A stretch of 64,000 nt of DNA, taken from NCBI RefSeq assembly GCF_030815125.1, contig NZ_JAUSWH010000019.1, positions 1 through 64,000 on the forward strand, in the 5' to 3' direction. Within the stretch, counting starts at the first letter, position 1, and every line of letters begins with the position of its first letter. The notes beneath the pieces were generated by a model. It worked only from the letters and a program-made list of their open reading frames with translations, was not told the DNA's origin and did no database searches. Of the stretch, positions 52,425 through 62,646 are shown piece by piece. Source of the stretch: Allorhizobium paknamense (GTDB taxonomy: Bacteria; Pseudomonadota; Alphaproteobacteria; Rhizobiales; Rhizobiaceae). The position numbers were made by a program, and so were the translations under genes.

Positions 52425-53921
52425 TCAATTCGCCCGATGATACTCGATCATCCGGGCGCGGCTCAGGATCAATTCCAGCCGCTGCCCGTCCATCACATGC
52501 AAAAGCACGCGCTTGCTCCAGGGGCCGTCTTGCAGCCAGAACAGGAAGCAGTCCCGGCCGAGAGCTTTCAGCGGCATGCGGCGGCGGGTGGGGCCGATGC
52601 CCATGGTCACCGCGCCGTCTTCCAGGATCAGGCTTGCGCCTTCCGGACTGTCCCAGCGGCCATGGAAAGATGGATCGAGCGGTTCATCCGAGATTGGCAG
52701 ATAGCGCCGTGCTGCATGGCCGACTTCGCCCACGATTGCCTCTCCCTCCATGGTGAGCCGCAGAGGTGAGGTGGATGAGCGAGAGGAGACCCACCCGCCA
52801 TCGTCGTCATAAAGCGCATCTTCCGCATCCAGAACGGCGGCGGCGGCACCCTTGACGACCATCCAGGAGGCAATGTCTTCGGCCAGATAAAACCCGTCTT
52901 TCAGCAGGGCGGCGGGCGTCGGCAGTGGCAGGTCTTGCAGTGCTGCCATGGCCTCCTGGGCGATCTTCGAGCCATTGGTGTCTTCCCGGTTGGAGACGAT
53001 GACGAAGCCGAGCTTCCTTTCGGCATCGAGCAGGAAATAGGTCTTGTAGCCGGGATGCGAGCCGCCATGGCCGATAAACCGGCGCTCTCCCAAAATCGTT
53101 TCGGCAATGCCCAGGCCATACCCGCTTGGCCGGTCATTCTTCAGGAAGCGGCGTTCGGCCAGACGGCCCAGCACTTTTTCTTCTACCAGCAGCGCCTGCA
53201 GCCAGCGGGTGAGCGACAGGGCGCTGCCGGTCATGCTGCCGGAGGCGGAAATGTGCAGGCCCGCTGCCGACAATTGCCATGTCCGGCCATCATCCCAATA
53301 GCCGGGTGCGAGGCCGCGCACCGGATCGTGCCATACATCCGGCGCATCGAATGTGGCCCCGACATCCTGACCGGCAGCGCGGATATAATCCTTGAAGAAC
53401 AGGCCCTTCCTCTCCAGGGCAGCCTCCACCAGCCGGTAGCCGGTGTTGGAATAGGAGACCTCGGTTCCCGCCTCGAAATTCAGCCGGGTCTGGCGGGCAA
53501 GAAAGTCGAGAAGCGGTTTGGCTTCCGTGCTGGTATAGACGGAGAGGCCAAGCAGGGTCAGACATTCGCGGGTATCCGGCAGACCGCCGCTCATATCCAG
53601 TGCTCGACCGACGGTGACATCGGCCAGCGGGGCCTGCAATTCCGTGAGGTGATCGCCCAGCCTGTCATCCAGCGCAATCGCGTGAGGATTGGCCAGCACC
53701 ATGGAGCAGAAGGCATGTTTGGTGACGGAAGCGTAGCGCACGACGCTGTCGGGGCTAAAGGGCTGAAGCGTGGCGAGGCTTTCGAGGCCGCCTGCCAGCG
53801 CAAAGCGGATGCCCTGCCTGTCGAAGCCGATCACAGCGCCGCCGGGTTCCTCCGCCTTCCAGGCGGATACCCAGCCTTGCGCTTTTTCCTGCGCCTTTTG
53901 CCAGTTCAGTTCATTTGTCAT
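52425..53921 (-). CDS. D-aminopeptidase-like serine hydrolase (SxxK, beta-lactamase-related)
   Basis: A 498-residue penicillin-recognising-type enzyme: nucleophile Ser65 and Lys68 in SVTK, Tyr in YSNTGY near 156, and HGGSHPG as third motif. After the hydrolase domain (to about 330), two more beta-rich regions fill the rest, matching the three-domain build and about 520-residue length of Ochrobactrum anthropi D-aminopeptidase DAP. No signal peptide. Divergent from the dipeptidase gene. Likely releases N-terminal D-residues from peptides. Confidence 0.8.
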   Translation of the reverse strand: MTNELNWQKAQEKAQGWVSAWKAEEPGGAVIGFDRQGIRFALAGGLESLATLQPFSPDSVVRYASVTKHAFCSMVLANPHAIALDDRLGDHLTELQAPLADVTVGRALDMSGGLPDTRECLTLLGLSVYTSTEAKPLLDFLARQTRLNFEAGTEVSYSNTGYRLVEAALERKGLFFKDYIRAAGQDVGATFDAPDVWHDPVRGLAPGYWDDGRTWQLSAAGLHISASGSMTGSALSLTRWLQALLVEEKVLGRLAERRFLKNDRPSGYGLGIAETILGERRFIGHGGSHPGYKTYFLLDAERKLGFVIVSNREDTNGSKIAQEAMAALQDLPLPTPAALLKDGFYLAEDIASWMVVKGAAAAVLDAEDALYDDDGGWVSSRSSTSPLRLTMEGEAIVGEVGHAARRYLPISDEPLDPSFHGRWDSPEGASLILEDGAVTMGIGPTRRRMPLKALGRDCFLFWLQDGPWSKRVLLHVMDGQRLELILSRARMIEYHRAN

Positions 53922-53955
53922 GCGTCACCTGCGCTGATGTGTGACTTTCGTTAGC

Positions 53956-54046
53956 AGCATTGGCGGCGATGACCAATGCTGTTTGCACATAAAATCCATG
54001 TGTTCAGAGAAGCAGGAAAAGGCTTCAAACTTTCTCCTTTTCCTGC
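53956..54046. promoter_or_regulatory. Two inverted repeats in the DAP-dipeptidase divergent region
   Basis: AGCATTGG/CCAATGCT (53956-53963, 53973-53980) and GCAGGAAAAGG/CCTTTTCCTGC (54012-54022, 54036-54046) are both perfect. The second is 46 bases before the dipeptidase start and could be an operator or a leader hairpin. The region 53922-54092 has no gene. Confidence 0.45.
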
Positions 54047-54092
54047 GCCTTGGCCACCGTTACACAGAAGGTCCGCATGAAAGGAAATAACC

Positions 54093-55130
54093 ATGTCTTC
54101 CCCTGCAAAGCCTTTGTTTTTCGATGGTCATAACGACACGCTGCTCCGCTTGCTGCATTCCGGCAAGCCGGATCCGGTGGGGCGGTTTCTTCAAGGGGAG
54201 GACGAAGGTCATATCGATTTGCCGCGGGCCTTGTCGGCAGGGCTTGGCGGTGGGTTTTGCGCCATTTTCATTCCGTCTCCTGCCGGGCTGGACGCGGAGA
54301 AGAATTTTCTGCCGCCCGCCCAGCCGGAGGCGCTAAGCAAGACGCTGGCCATGGCGCGGCTGCTGTTCGAGATCGAACGCCAGTCTGCGGGCCGTGTCAG
54401 TGTTTGCCGGTCGGCGGCGGATATTCGTGCCGCCTTCGAGCGCCAGAGCTTTGCCGCGGTGCTGCATATCGAGGGCGTGGAAGCCATCGGCGCCGATCTC
54501 GATGCGCTTTACGTGCTGCATCAGGCGGGGCTTCGCTCACTGGGGCCGGTGTGGAGCAGGCCGAATATTTTTGCCCATGGCGTGCCCTTCCGTTTCCCCT
54601 CTTCGCCGGATATCGGTCCGGGACTGACTGAGGCGGGCAAGGATCTGGTCCGTGCCTGCAATGAGCTGAAGATCGTCATCGATCTTTCGCATATGAACGA
54701 GCAGGGATTCTGGGACATCGCCAAACTCAGCGCCGCGCCGCTGATCGCCACCCATTCCAATGCCCATGGCTTATGCCCGCACAGCCGGAACCTGACGGAC
54801 CGGCAGCTTGATGCCATTCGTGATTCGGGGGGCGTTGTCGGGGTGAATTTCGGCGTGCTGTTCCTGCGGGACGATGGGGTGAAAAACCCGGAGACGCCGG
54901 TGGATATCCTGCTGAATCACGTGGACTATCTGGTGAGCCGCATGGGGATCGACCATGTCGCGCTGGGCTCGGATTTCGATGGCACCACCATTCCCGCCGC
55001 CATGCGCGACGTGATGGGGTTGAGGCTGATTGCCGATGGCCTTGTTTCGCGTGGGTTTGACGCTGAAAGCGTTGAGAAAATCTGCCACGGCAACTGGCTC
55101 TCGGTGCTTGAGCGCAGCTGGGGCGCTTGA
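54093..55130 (+). CDS. Membrane dipeptidase (M19, renal dipeptidase family)
   Basis: A 345-residue amidohydrolase-fold peptidase. The zinc ligands are in FDGHNDTLLRLL (His and Asp), HIEGVEAIG (bridging Glu), THSNAHG and DLSHMNEQGFWD. Family members hydrolyse dipeptides including those with a C-terminal D-residue. ATG at 54093 follows AAAGGAAA. It is divergent from the DAP-like gene, which hands it D-containing peptides in theory, and lies 240 bases before thiC with the TPP riboswitch in between. Confidence 0.9.
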   Translation: MSSPAKPLFFDGHNDTLLRLLHSGKPDPVGRFLQGEDEGHIDLPRALSAGLGGGFCAIFIPSPAGLDAEKNFLPPAQPEALSKTLAMARLLFEIERQSAGRVSVCRSAADIRAAFERQSFAAVLHIEGVEAIGADLDALYVLHQAGLRSLGPVWSRPNIFAHGVPFRFPSSPDIGPGLTEAGKDLVRACNELKIVIDLSHMNEQGFWDIAKLSAAPLIATHSNAHGLCPHSRNLTDRQLDAIRDSGGVVGVNFGVLFLRDDGVKNPETPVDILLNHVDYLVSRMGIDHVALGSDFDGTTIPAAMRDVMGLRLIADGLVSRGFDAESVEKICHGNWLSVLERSWGA

Positions 55131-55165
55131 CGGGAGGGCTTTTCAGGGCTTACCATTTGGCCATT

Positions 55166-55270
55166 CACCAGGGGTGTCCCGCAAGGGGCTGAGATTCCGC
55201 TGGGCGTGAGCAATCACGCAGCGCGGTGACCCGTTGAACCTGATCCAGTTCATACTGGCGTAGGGACGGT
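55166..55270 (+). promoter_or_regulatory. TPP riboswitch (THI element)
   Basis: Conserved elements are in order: AGGGGTG at 55170, GGGGCTGAGA at 55185, then ACCCGTTGAACCTGATC near 55229-55245, and CTGGCGTAGGGA ending at 55266. Bases between carry the variable P3 stem. It precedes thiC and should repress the whole thi operon when thiamine pyrophosphate is abundant. Confidence 0.95.
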
Positions 55271-55344
55271 GCGTGCGCTGATTATTTTATACCCGTAAAG
55301 GGTTTGACGGCGTCATTTCATCATTCCGGCGGTCATGACTGGGT

Positions 55345-55362
55345 CTCCAAACCAATTTGGAG
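55345..55362 (+). promoter_or_regulatory. Hairpin covering the thiC ribosome binding site
   Basis: CTCCAAA-CCAA-TTTGGAG is a perfect 7-bp hairpin whose right arm contains the GGAG (55359-55362) used by the thiC start at 55371. It is the likely expression platform of the riboswitch, acting on translation; no T-tract follows, so transcription termination is not suggested. Confidence 0.7.
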
Positions 55363-55370
55363 CCTCGAAA

Positions 55371-57188
<1,818 letters not shown>

Positions 57189-57189
57189 G

Positions 57190-58158
57190 ATGACCGTTCT
57201 GATCAAGGGGGCCGGCGTTGCCGGCCTCACCGCCGCCTTTGAGCTGGTTTCGCAAGGCATCGAGGTGGAGGTTTACGAGCGATCCGCTGAGGTTGGTCAT
57301 GGTGCTTCCCATTATGCGGGAGGCATGCTTGCGCCCTGGTGCGAGCGGGAGGCGGCGGAAGAAGCGGTTTTGACGCTGGGCCTCGCCGCCGCCGATTGGT
57401 GGGACAAGGCGCTCCCCGGTCAGGTGATGCGCAAAGGAACACTGGTGCTTTCGACCGAACGCGACCAGAGCGATCTGAAGCGCTTCGCAAGCCGCACCTC
57501 GGGTCATGACTGGCTGGACGCGGCGGCCATTGCCGATCTCGAACCGGCTTTGGAGGGCCGCTTCCGCCTCGGTCTGTTTTTCGCGGGAGAAGCGCATCTT
57601 GACCCGCGCAAGGCGTTGCAAGGGCTTTATACGGCGCTTCTCGGCAGGGGTATTCGCTTCCATTTTGGAGTCGAACCGGCAGGCCGCTACGCCTGCACCA
57701 TCGACTGCACGGGCGCTGCCGCCATGGAAAACCTGTCCGGCCTGCGCGGCGTACGCGGGGAAATGATCTATCTGGAAACGCCGGAGGTAACGCTGTCGCG
57801 GCCTGTCCGCCTACTGCATCCGCGCCATCCAATCTATATCGTTCCGCGTGCGGGCCATCGCTTCATGGTGGGGGCAACGATGATCGAGGCGGAGGACGAT
57901 GGCCCGATCAGCGCTCGTTCGCTGATGGAATTTCTCAACGCTGCCTATGCCCTGCATCCGGCTTTCGGCGAGGCGCGCGTGGTGGAAACCGGCGTCGGCA
58001 TCCGCCCTGCCTTTGCCGATAACCTGCCGCGTGTGGTGGAAACCCAGCAAGGCTTTGCTATTGCGGGCATGCACCGCCACGGCTTTCTCCTGGCCCCTGC
58101 CATGGCCCGGCAGTTGGCCGCAAAGCTGAACGTCAATGACCGGAGGAAAAGCGCATGA
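57190..58158 (+). CDS. thiO: Glycine oxidase ThiO
   Basis: A 322-residue DAO-family flavoprotein. FAD-binding motif VLIKGAGVAGLTAAFELV lies at the N-terminus, AGGMLAPWCE is typical of ThiO, and GVGIRPAFADNLPRV ends the FAD-contact region. It oxidises glycine to the dehydroglycine used by ThiG. It starts 1 base after thiC and overlaps thiS by ATGA. The open frame extends upstream inside thiC, but the ATG at 57190 begins the conserved fold. Confidence 0.93.
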   Translation: MTVLIKGAGVAGLTAAFELVSQGIEVEVYERSAEVGHGASHYAGGMLAPWCEREAAEEAVLTLGLAAADWWDKALPGQVMRKGTLVLSTERDQSDLKRFASRTSGHDWLDAAAIADLEPALEGRFRLGLFFAGEAHLDPRKALQGLYTALLGRGIRFHFGVEPAGRYACTIDCTGAAAMENLSGLRGVRGEMIYLETPEVTLSRPVRLLHPRHPIYIVPRAGHRFMVGATMIEAEDDGPISARSLMEFLNAAYALHPAFGEARVVETGVGIRPAFADNLPRVVETQQGFAIAGMHRHGFLLAPAMARQLAAKLNVNDRRKSA

Positions 58159-58355
58159 TCCGCGTGATCGTCAATGGCGAGGCGCAGGACTGCGCCGCCC
58201 AAACCCTTGCTGACCTGCTGACCGCGCTGGACTATGAGGGCGACTGGCTGGCCACCGCCGTCAATGGTGATCTGGTGCATCGCGAGGAGCGGGCCGATTG
58301 GCCGCTCAAGGCGGGAGACCGGGTGGAAATCCTCGCTCCCATGCAGGGAGGCTGA
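58155..58355 (+). CDS. thiS: Sulfur carrier protein ThiS
   Basis: A 66-residue ubiquitin-like protein ending in MQGG; the terminal Gly-Gly is adenylated and thiocarboxylated to deliver sulfur to ThiG. The size and beta-grasp pattern (IRVIVNGEAQD ... DRVEILAPMQGG) are typical. It overlaps thiO, and thiG starts 1 base later. No thiF is in the window, so the adenylylation step must be encoded elsewhere. Confidence 0.94.
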   Translation: MIRVIVNGEAQDCAAQTLADLLTALDYEGDWLATAVNGDLVHREERADWPLKAGDRVEILAPMQGG

Positions 58356-58356
58356 C

Positions 58357-59130
58357 ATGCTGACACTCTATGACCGGCAGGTTTCATCCCGGCTGCTGCT
58401 TGGCACGGCGCGTTATCCATCGCCTGCCATTCTGGCGGAGGCGGTGCGCCGCTCGGCCACGGAAATCGTGACCGTTTCGCTGCGGCGGGAAACGGCGGGC
58501 GGCAAGGCGGGAGGGGCTTTTTTCGAGCTGATCCGCGAGCTCGGCGTCCATATCCTGCCCAATACGGCGGGTTGCCACAGCGTTTCCGAAGCCGTGCTGA
58601 CGGCGAAAATGGCACGCGAAGTTTTTCGCACCAACTGGATCAAGCTGGAACTGATCGGCCATCACGACACGCTGCAGCCTGATGTGTTCCAACTGGTCGA
58701 GGCCGCGAAAATTCTCTGCGATGACGGCTTCGAGGTCTTTCCCTATACCACCGACGATCTGGTGGTGGGCGAGCGGCTGTTACAGGCAGGCTGCAAGCTG
58801 TTGATGCCCTGGTGCGCGCCGATCGGCTCTGCCATGGGTCCGCAAAATGTGGCGGCACTCAAATCCATGCGGGCGGAGTTTCCCGATATCCCACTGATTG
58901 TCGATGCCGGGATCGGCCGTCCCTCGCATGCGGTGCAGGTGATGGAACTCGGCTATGATGCCGTCCTGCTCAATACTGCCGTGGCGGGCGCGGGCGATCC
59001 AGCAATGATGGCGGAAGCCTTCGCGCGGGCCATCGAAGCCGGTCATCTGGCCTTTCAGGCCGGTCCACTGGAGCCGCGGGATATGGCGGTTCCCTCCACC
59101 CCCATTATTGGCAAGGGCGTTTTTGCATGA
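58357..59130 (+). CDS. thiG: Thiazole synthase ThiG
   Basis: A 257-residue TIM-barrel enzyme that joins DXP, dehydroglycine and ThiS sulfur to form the thiazole phosphate. The Schiff-base Lys is in NWIKLELIG; ILPNTAGCHS and VDAGIGRPSHA are conserved phosphate and substrate loops, and LLNTAVAGAGDP follows. ATG at 58357 is chosen because earlier in-frame codons lie in thiS. It overlaps thiE by 4 bases. Confidence 0.95.
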   Translation: MLTLYDRQVSSRLLLGTARYPSPAILAEAVRRSATEIVTVSLRRETAGGKAGGAFFELIRELGVHILPNTAGCHSVSEAVLTAKMAREVFRTNWIKLELIGHHDTLQPDVFQLVEAAKILCDDGFEVFPYTTDDLVVGERLLQAGCKLLMPWCAPIGSAMGPQNVAALKSMRAEFPDIPLIVDAGIGRPSHAVQVMELGYDAVLLNTAVAGAGDPAMMAEAFARAIEAGHLAFQAGPLEPRDMAVPSTPIIGKGVFA

Positions 59131-59735
59131 GACTCGATCCATTCTATCTCATCGTGGACAGTGCCGACTGGATCGAGCGCCTCGTGCCGCTCGGCGTCAA
59201 ACTGGTGCAATTGCGCATGAAGGATGTGACGGACGATGAACTGCGCGCCCATATCCGCCGCTCGAAAGCCGTCTGCGCTGCCCATGGCTGCCAGTTGATC
59301 ATCAATGACTTCTGGCAGGTCGCCATTGAGGAAGATTGCGATTACATCCATCTGGGTCAGGAGGATCTGGCCCTTGCCGATCTTACGGCCATCCGCGCCG
59401 CCGGGATGAAGCTCGGCCTTTCAACCCATGACGAAGCCGAGCTTGAAACGGCGCTGGCGGCGGGGCCGGATTATGTGGCGCTCGGTCCGATCTGGCCCAC
59501 CATTCTCAAGCAGATGAAATGGGCGCCGCAGGGCCTGCCCCGGCTTGCAAGCTGGAAGCAAAAGGTCGGCAACCTGCCGCTCGTCGCCATTGGCGGTGTC
59601 ACGGTTGAACGGCTGGCGGATGTTTTCGCCCATGGCGCTGACAGTGCCGCCGTCGTCACCGACATTACCCGCCATGCAGACCCGGAAGCCCGCACGCGGC
59701 AATGGCTGGCTGCGACGGAAAAGCAGAGGCAATAA
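59127..59735 (+). CDS. thiE: Thiamine-phosphate synthase ThiE
   Basis: A 202-residue TIM-barrel protein that couples HMP-PP with thiazole phosphate. Landmarks are LVQLRMKD, LIINDFWQVAIEEDCDYIHLGQEDL and LVAIGGVT. The pyrophosphate loop is PIWPTILKQMKWAPQG. It is somewhat shorter than E. coli ThiE and may be the rhizobial type acting as last gene of thiCOSGE. Its stop lies in the loop of a downstream hairpin. Confidence 0.92.
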   Translation: MRLDPFYLIVDSADWIERLVPLGVKLVQLRMKDVTDDELRAHIRRSKAVCAAHGCQLIINDFWQVAIEEDCDYIHLGQEDLALADLTAIRAAGMKLGLSTHDEAELETALAAGPDYVALGPIWPTILKQMKWAPQGLPRLASWKQKVGNLPLVAIGGVTVERLADVFAHGADSAAVVTDITRHADPEARTRQWLAATEKQRQ

Positions 59736-59746
59736 TCCGCCTCTGC
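59723..59746 (+). terminator. Hairpin at the end of thiE
   Basis: GCAGAGGC (59723-59730) and GCCTCTGC (59739-59746) form a perfect 8-bp stem with the thiE stop codon in the loop, followed by ATTCTGATTT. Likely end of the thi transcript, perhaps together with repeat A 11 bases later. Confidence 0.55.
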
Positions 59747-59756
59747 ATTCTGATTT

Positions 59757-59860
59757 AAACCACGTTGCGGCTTATCAGCCTCATGCAACGTGCTTTAAAT
59801 TCTTGTTTTAACGCATGTCGTTATCGCAGAACCGCCCCACACTTTTGCGCGACATGCTTT
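59757..59860. repeat. Dispersed repeat A, copy 2
   Basis: A 104-base element close to identical with 32181-32283; both share GTTGCGGCTTATCAGCCTCA and TTTTAACGCATGTCGTTATC. It lies between convergent thiE and the aminotransferase gene, and its right end forms part of the aminotransferase stop codon. Confidence 0.85.
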
Positions 59861-60725
59861 AAATGGCGGTTTTCAGAGCGTTTTCCATATAAAGCTCGCG
59901 CAACCGCTTCACCACCGGGCCGGGCTTGCCGGTGCCGACCGGCTTGCCATCGAGGCTGGTGACCGGCACCACGAAGTTCGAGGCGCTGGTCAGGCAGGCT
60001 TCGACGGCGGCAAAGGCTTCCTCGACGCTGAACGGGCGTTCTTCCACCGTCAGCCCCTGTTCCGCCGCCACCTGCAAAAGGGCGGCGCGGGTGCAGCCGG
60101 GCAGCGTGGTGTTGCTGTTGGCGCGGGTGATGATCTTGCCGTCGGCGGTCACGATATAGGCGGTGGAGGAAGCGCCTTCCGTTACAAAGCCGTCTTCCAC
60201 CATCCACGCCTCGTCGCAGCCGGCATCGGCGGCGATGCGCTTTGCCAGAACCTGCGGCAATAGGCAGACGCTCTTGATATCGCGGCGCTCCCAGCGTTGG
60301 TCCGGCACGATCTTCACCTTCAGGCCGTTTTCCAGGATCTTGCTGTGATCCAGTTTCTTGGCCTGGGTGAAAAGCACCAGCGTCGGCTGCAAGCCTTCCG
60401 ACCAGAGGAAATTGCGGTCTTCGGCGCCTCTCGTATATTGCAGATAGATCAGGCCTTCGCTCAACCCGTTTTCCTGCATCAAGCGCCGTTCGATGGCGAC
60501 GATCTCCTCTGTCGAAACGGGGAGGAAACCGCCGATTTCCTTCACACTGCGCTCCAGCCGCGCCATGTGCAGAGCGCTGTCGATCAGCTTGCCACCCAGA
60601 ACTGCGGTGACTTCATAAATGCCATCGCCGAACAGAAAACCGCGGTCGAAAACGGAAACCTTGGCTTCGGTTTCCGGCAGAAATTCACCGTTGATATAGA
60701 CAATGCGCGGGGAAGGGGCGGACAT
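59859..60725 (-). CDS. D-amino acid aminotransferase-like PLP enzyme (fold type IV)
   Basis: A 288-residue class IV transaminase. The PLP Lys is in RRDIKSVCLLPQVLAK, and DEAWMVEDGFVTEGASSTAY is the substrate/phosphate region typical of D-alanine aminotransferases; FDRGFLFGDGIYEVT is the N-terminal signature. Length matches Bacillus Dat (about 283). It probably makes or breaks down D-Ala and D-Glu. The next upstream gene is a DmpA-type peptidase that can release D-residues; the two are 15 bases apart. Confidence 0.88.
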   Translation of the reverse strand: MSAPSPRIVYINGEFLPETEAKVSVFDRGFLFGDGIYEVTAVLGGKLIDSALHMARLERSVKEIGGFLPVSTEEIVAIERRLMQENGLSEGLIYLQYTRGAEDRNFLWSEGLQPTLVLFTQAKKLDHSKILENGLKVKIVPDQRWERRDIKSVCLLPQVLAKRIAADAGCDEAWMVEDGFVTEGASSTAYIVTADGKIITRANSNTTLPGCTRAALLQVAAEQGLTVEERPFSVEEAFAAVEACLTSASNFVVPVTSLDGKPVGTGKPGPVVKRLRELYMENALKTAI

Positions 60726-60740
60726 GGAAACTCCTGATGG

Positions 60741-61796
60741 TCAGTCTGTTTTGGATAGCATTTTGCGCACGGCCTCCAGCGAAAGGACATCAATCGTTGA
60801 GGGCTTGCCCTTGGCGGCATTGAAGCCGGTCATCGGCGTGGCCATGGTGAGCGAATTGAGGATGGCCTCTTCCGCGGCCTCGATCATTGCTTCGAACAAG
60901 GGCGAGATGGCGTCATTGGAAAGATCGGGATAGGCATGCAGGCCCTTGCGCCGTTCCGGCGTGCGGCGCACGGCCTCTGCCGTTGAAAAGGCCAGCGCAT
61001 AATCACCGGAGCCATTGCTCAGTGCCGCCCCTGTGCGGGCAAGCCCGCCAAAGCAGCGTTCGGCAAGGCGGGTCAGATTGCGGTCGGAGAGAGGAGTATC
61101 GGTGGCGGCGATCATCACGATGGAGCCGTTTCGGTCGTGGGCTGAATCAACCGCATAGGGCCTGCCGTCTATGCGCAGATGCCCGCCATAATTCGATTGC
61201 ACCAGAATGCCGAGCATGAAGTCATGCTTGCCGATCGTCACCCGCCGGGAACTGGTGCCGATCCCGCCCTTCAGCCCGAAGGCCACAGTGCCTGTGCCTG
61301 CGCCGACCGCGCCTTCCGCCATCGGACCGCTTCGGGCGGCATCAATGGCGGCCAGCATTTCCTCCACACTCGGACGTGGCGCGCGAATATCGTTCAGGCG
61401 GGAATCATTGGTTTCCCCCACCACGGCATTCAGCGATACGACCCGTTCATTGCCGGGAAAGGCCATGATATGCCGGTTGATTGCTTCGATGGCGCGGCCA
61501 ACGGCCAACGTATTGGTGAGCAGGATCGGCGTTTCTATCTCGCCCAGTTCCATGATCTGCGTGGAGCCTGCAAATTTGCCATAGCCGTTCAGCACGGCAA
61601 GCCCAGCGGGCACCTTGTCCTGAAAGAGATTGCCGCCATGCGGCAAAATGGCGGTGGCGCCGGTGCGCGTCCGCTCTCCTTCGATCAGTGTGATATGGCC
61701 GACCTTCACACCAGCGACATCGGTGATGACGTTCAAGGGCCCCGGCGCATAATGGCTGCCGATGGCCCCAAGCTCACGAAGGCGTTGTCTTTGCAT
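60741..61796 (-). CDS. P1-family peptidase, DmpA-like L-aminopeptidase/D-esterase
   Basis: A 351-residue self-processing Ntn-type hydrolase. TGAALSNGSGDYALAFSTAE contains the Gly-x-x-Ser region where DmpA cleaves itself to expose the catalytic Ser of the beta subunit; NAVVGETNDSRLNDIR and GAGTGTVAFGLKGGIGTSSR are other DmpA landmarks. ATG at 61796 begins MQRQRLRELG; upstream codons to 61904 are in repeat C. DmpA of Ochrobactrum removes N-terminal L- or D-Ala. It joins three other D-peptide enzymes around the thi operon. Confidence 0.87.
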   Translation of the reverse strand: MQRQRLRELGAIGSHYAPGPLNVITDVAGVKVGHITLIEGERTRTGATAILPHGGNLFQDKVPAGLAVLNGYGKFAGSTQIMELGEIETPILLTNTLAVGRAIEAINRHIMAFPGNERVVSLNAVVGETNDSRLNDIRAPRPSVEEMLAAIDAARSGPMAEGAVGAGTGTVAFGLKGGIGTSSRRVTIGKHDFMLGILVQSNYGGHLRIDGRPYAVDSAHDRNGSIVMIAATDTPLSDRNLTRLAERCFGGLARTGAALSNGSGDYALAFSTAEAVRRTPERRKGLHAYPDLSNDAISPLFEAMIEAAEEAILNSLTMATPMTGFNAAKGKPSTIDVLSLEAVRKMLSKTD

Positions 61797-61847
61797 GCTG
61801 CATCGTCCGTCTCGAAGCCTGCCGTTTCCGGAAGGCCGCGTTTTTAA

Positions 61848-61970
61848 ACCAAGGCTCGAAGATGCTAACGCATCCTCGCCTTGAAGAAATTTCGAATATC
61901 TCAACTGCGTCAGAGGCTTGAGATATTCGAAAAGGCAATACGAAGAGTCATTTGCAATGACTCTTCGTAT
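61848..61970. repeat. Dispersed structured repeat C, copy 2
   Basis: Same 123-base length and three-hairpin layout as 45678-45800. The third stem here is ACGAAGAGTCA/TGACTCTTCGT, versus ACGAACGGTCA/TGACCGTTCGT in copy 1: both arms changed together. It lies upstream of the DmpA-like gene and downstream of the NTF2-like gene on the minus strand. Confidence 0.85.
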
Positions 61971-62061
61971 TACTCCGGCGCGGACAATACGCCGAATATG
62001 CGGGAAGGGAAGGGCGATTTCGCGCCATCCCCTCCCGGATTCGGGGCGAGAGACGAAACGC

Positions 62062-62550
62062 TTACGGCTTCAGTGCGTTGTCCCAATGCTCATCGGCCTT
62101 GCCGTCCACGAAGCGCCAGCTGTCAAACCAGGTGGTCGTGTAGGTCTTGGAGGGGTCCTTTGGGTCCTTCACTTCGCGGGGATAGGCCACGGTGACGATA
62201 TCGCCTTCCGCAACGACGGAGACGATCTTCGTCTGCATCTTGTCCGGGATCGGTTTCTGCGCAACCTTCAGCACCTTGGTGAAGTAGTCGATGACGCCCT
62301 GGCGGCCCGAGGCGGCGTTCGGATTATGCTGGATATAGCGCTCCGTCAGATATTGATCGGCGCGGTCCCAATGCCCGGCTTCCAGCAACTCCTTGATGAT
62401 CTTGTAGGTCGTCTGCTTGTTGCGGTTCAAGACCGGATCAGGGCTTGTGAAAAGCGCATCGGGATCGGCAGCGCCGATGACAGGCTCCTGCGCAAGCGCG
62501 GGTCCGGCAAGGCTTAAGGCAAGGGCGGCAAACAAGAGGTGGTGTTTCAT
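62062..62550 (-). CDS. Exported NTF2-like/SnoaL-like protein
   Basis: A 162-residue protein with a signal peptide (MKHHLLFAALALSLAGPALA, cut before QEP). The mature part carries a SnoaL/NTF2-like fold: LTERYIQHNPNAASGRQGV, then DIVTVAYPREVKD and a terminal DSWRFVDGKADEHWD. Similar periplasmic proteins of rhizobia have no established role; some related folds are isomerases or hydrolases. It is separated from the CoA-transferase gene by 96 bases that contain an ACGGCAGAAATTCTGC box. Confidence 0.82.
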   Translation of the reverse strand: MKHHLLFAALALSLAGPALAQEPVIGAADPDALFTSPDPVLNRNKQTTYKIIKELLEAGHWDRADQYLTERYIQHNPNAASGRQGVIDYFTKVLKVAQKPIPDKMQTKIVSVVAEGDIVTVAYPREVKDPKDPSKTYTTTWFDSWRFVDGKADEHWDNALKP

Positions 62551-62646
62551 GGCTTGGTTCCTTCGAGGCTATATTGATCCAGAGATAAAAGCCTGAAATA
62601 CCAGCGCAAGACGGCAGAAATTCTGCCCATAGGCAGGTTTTCGAAA

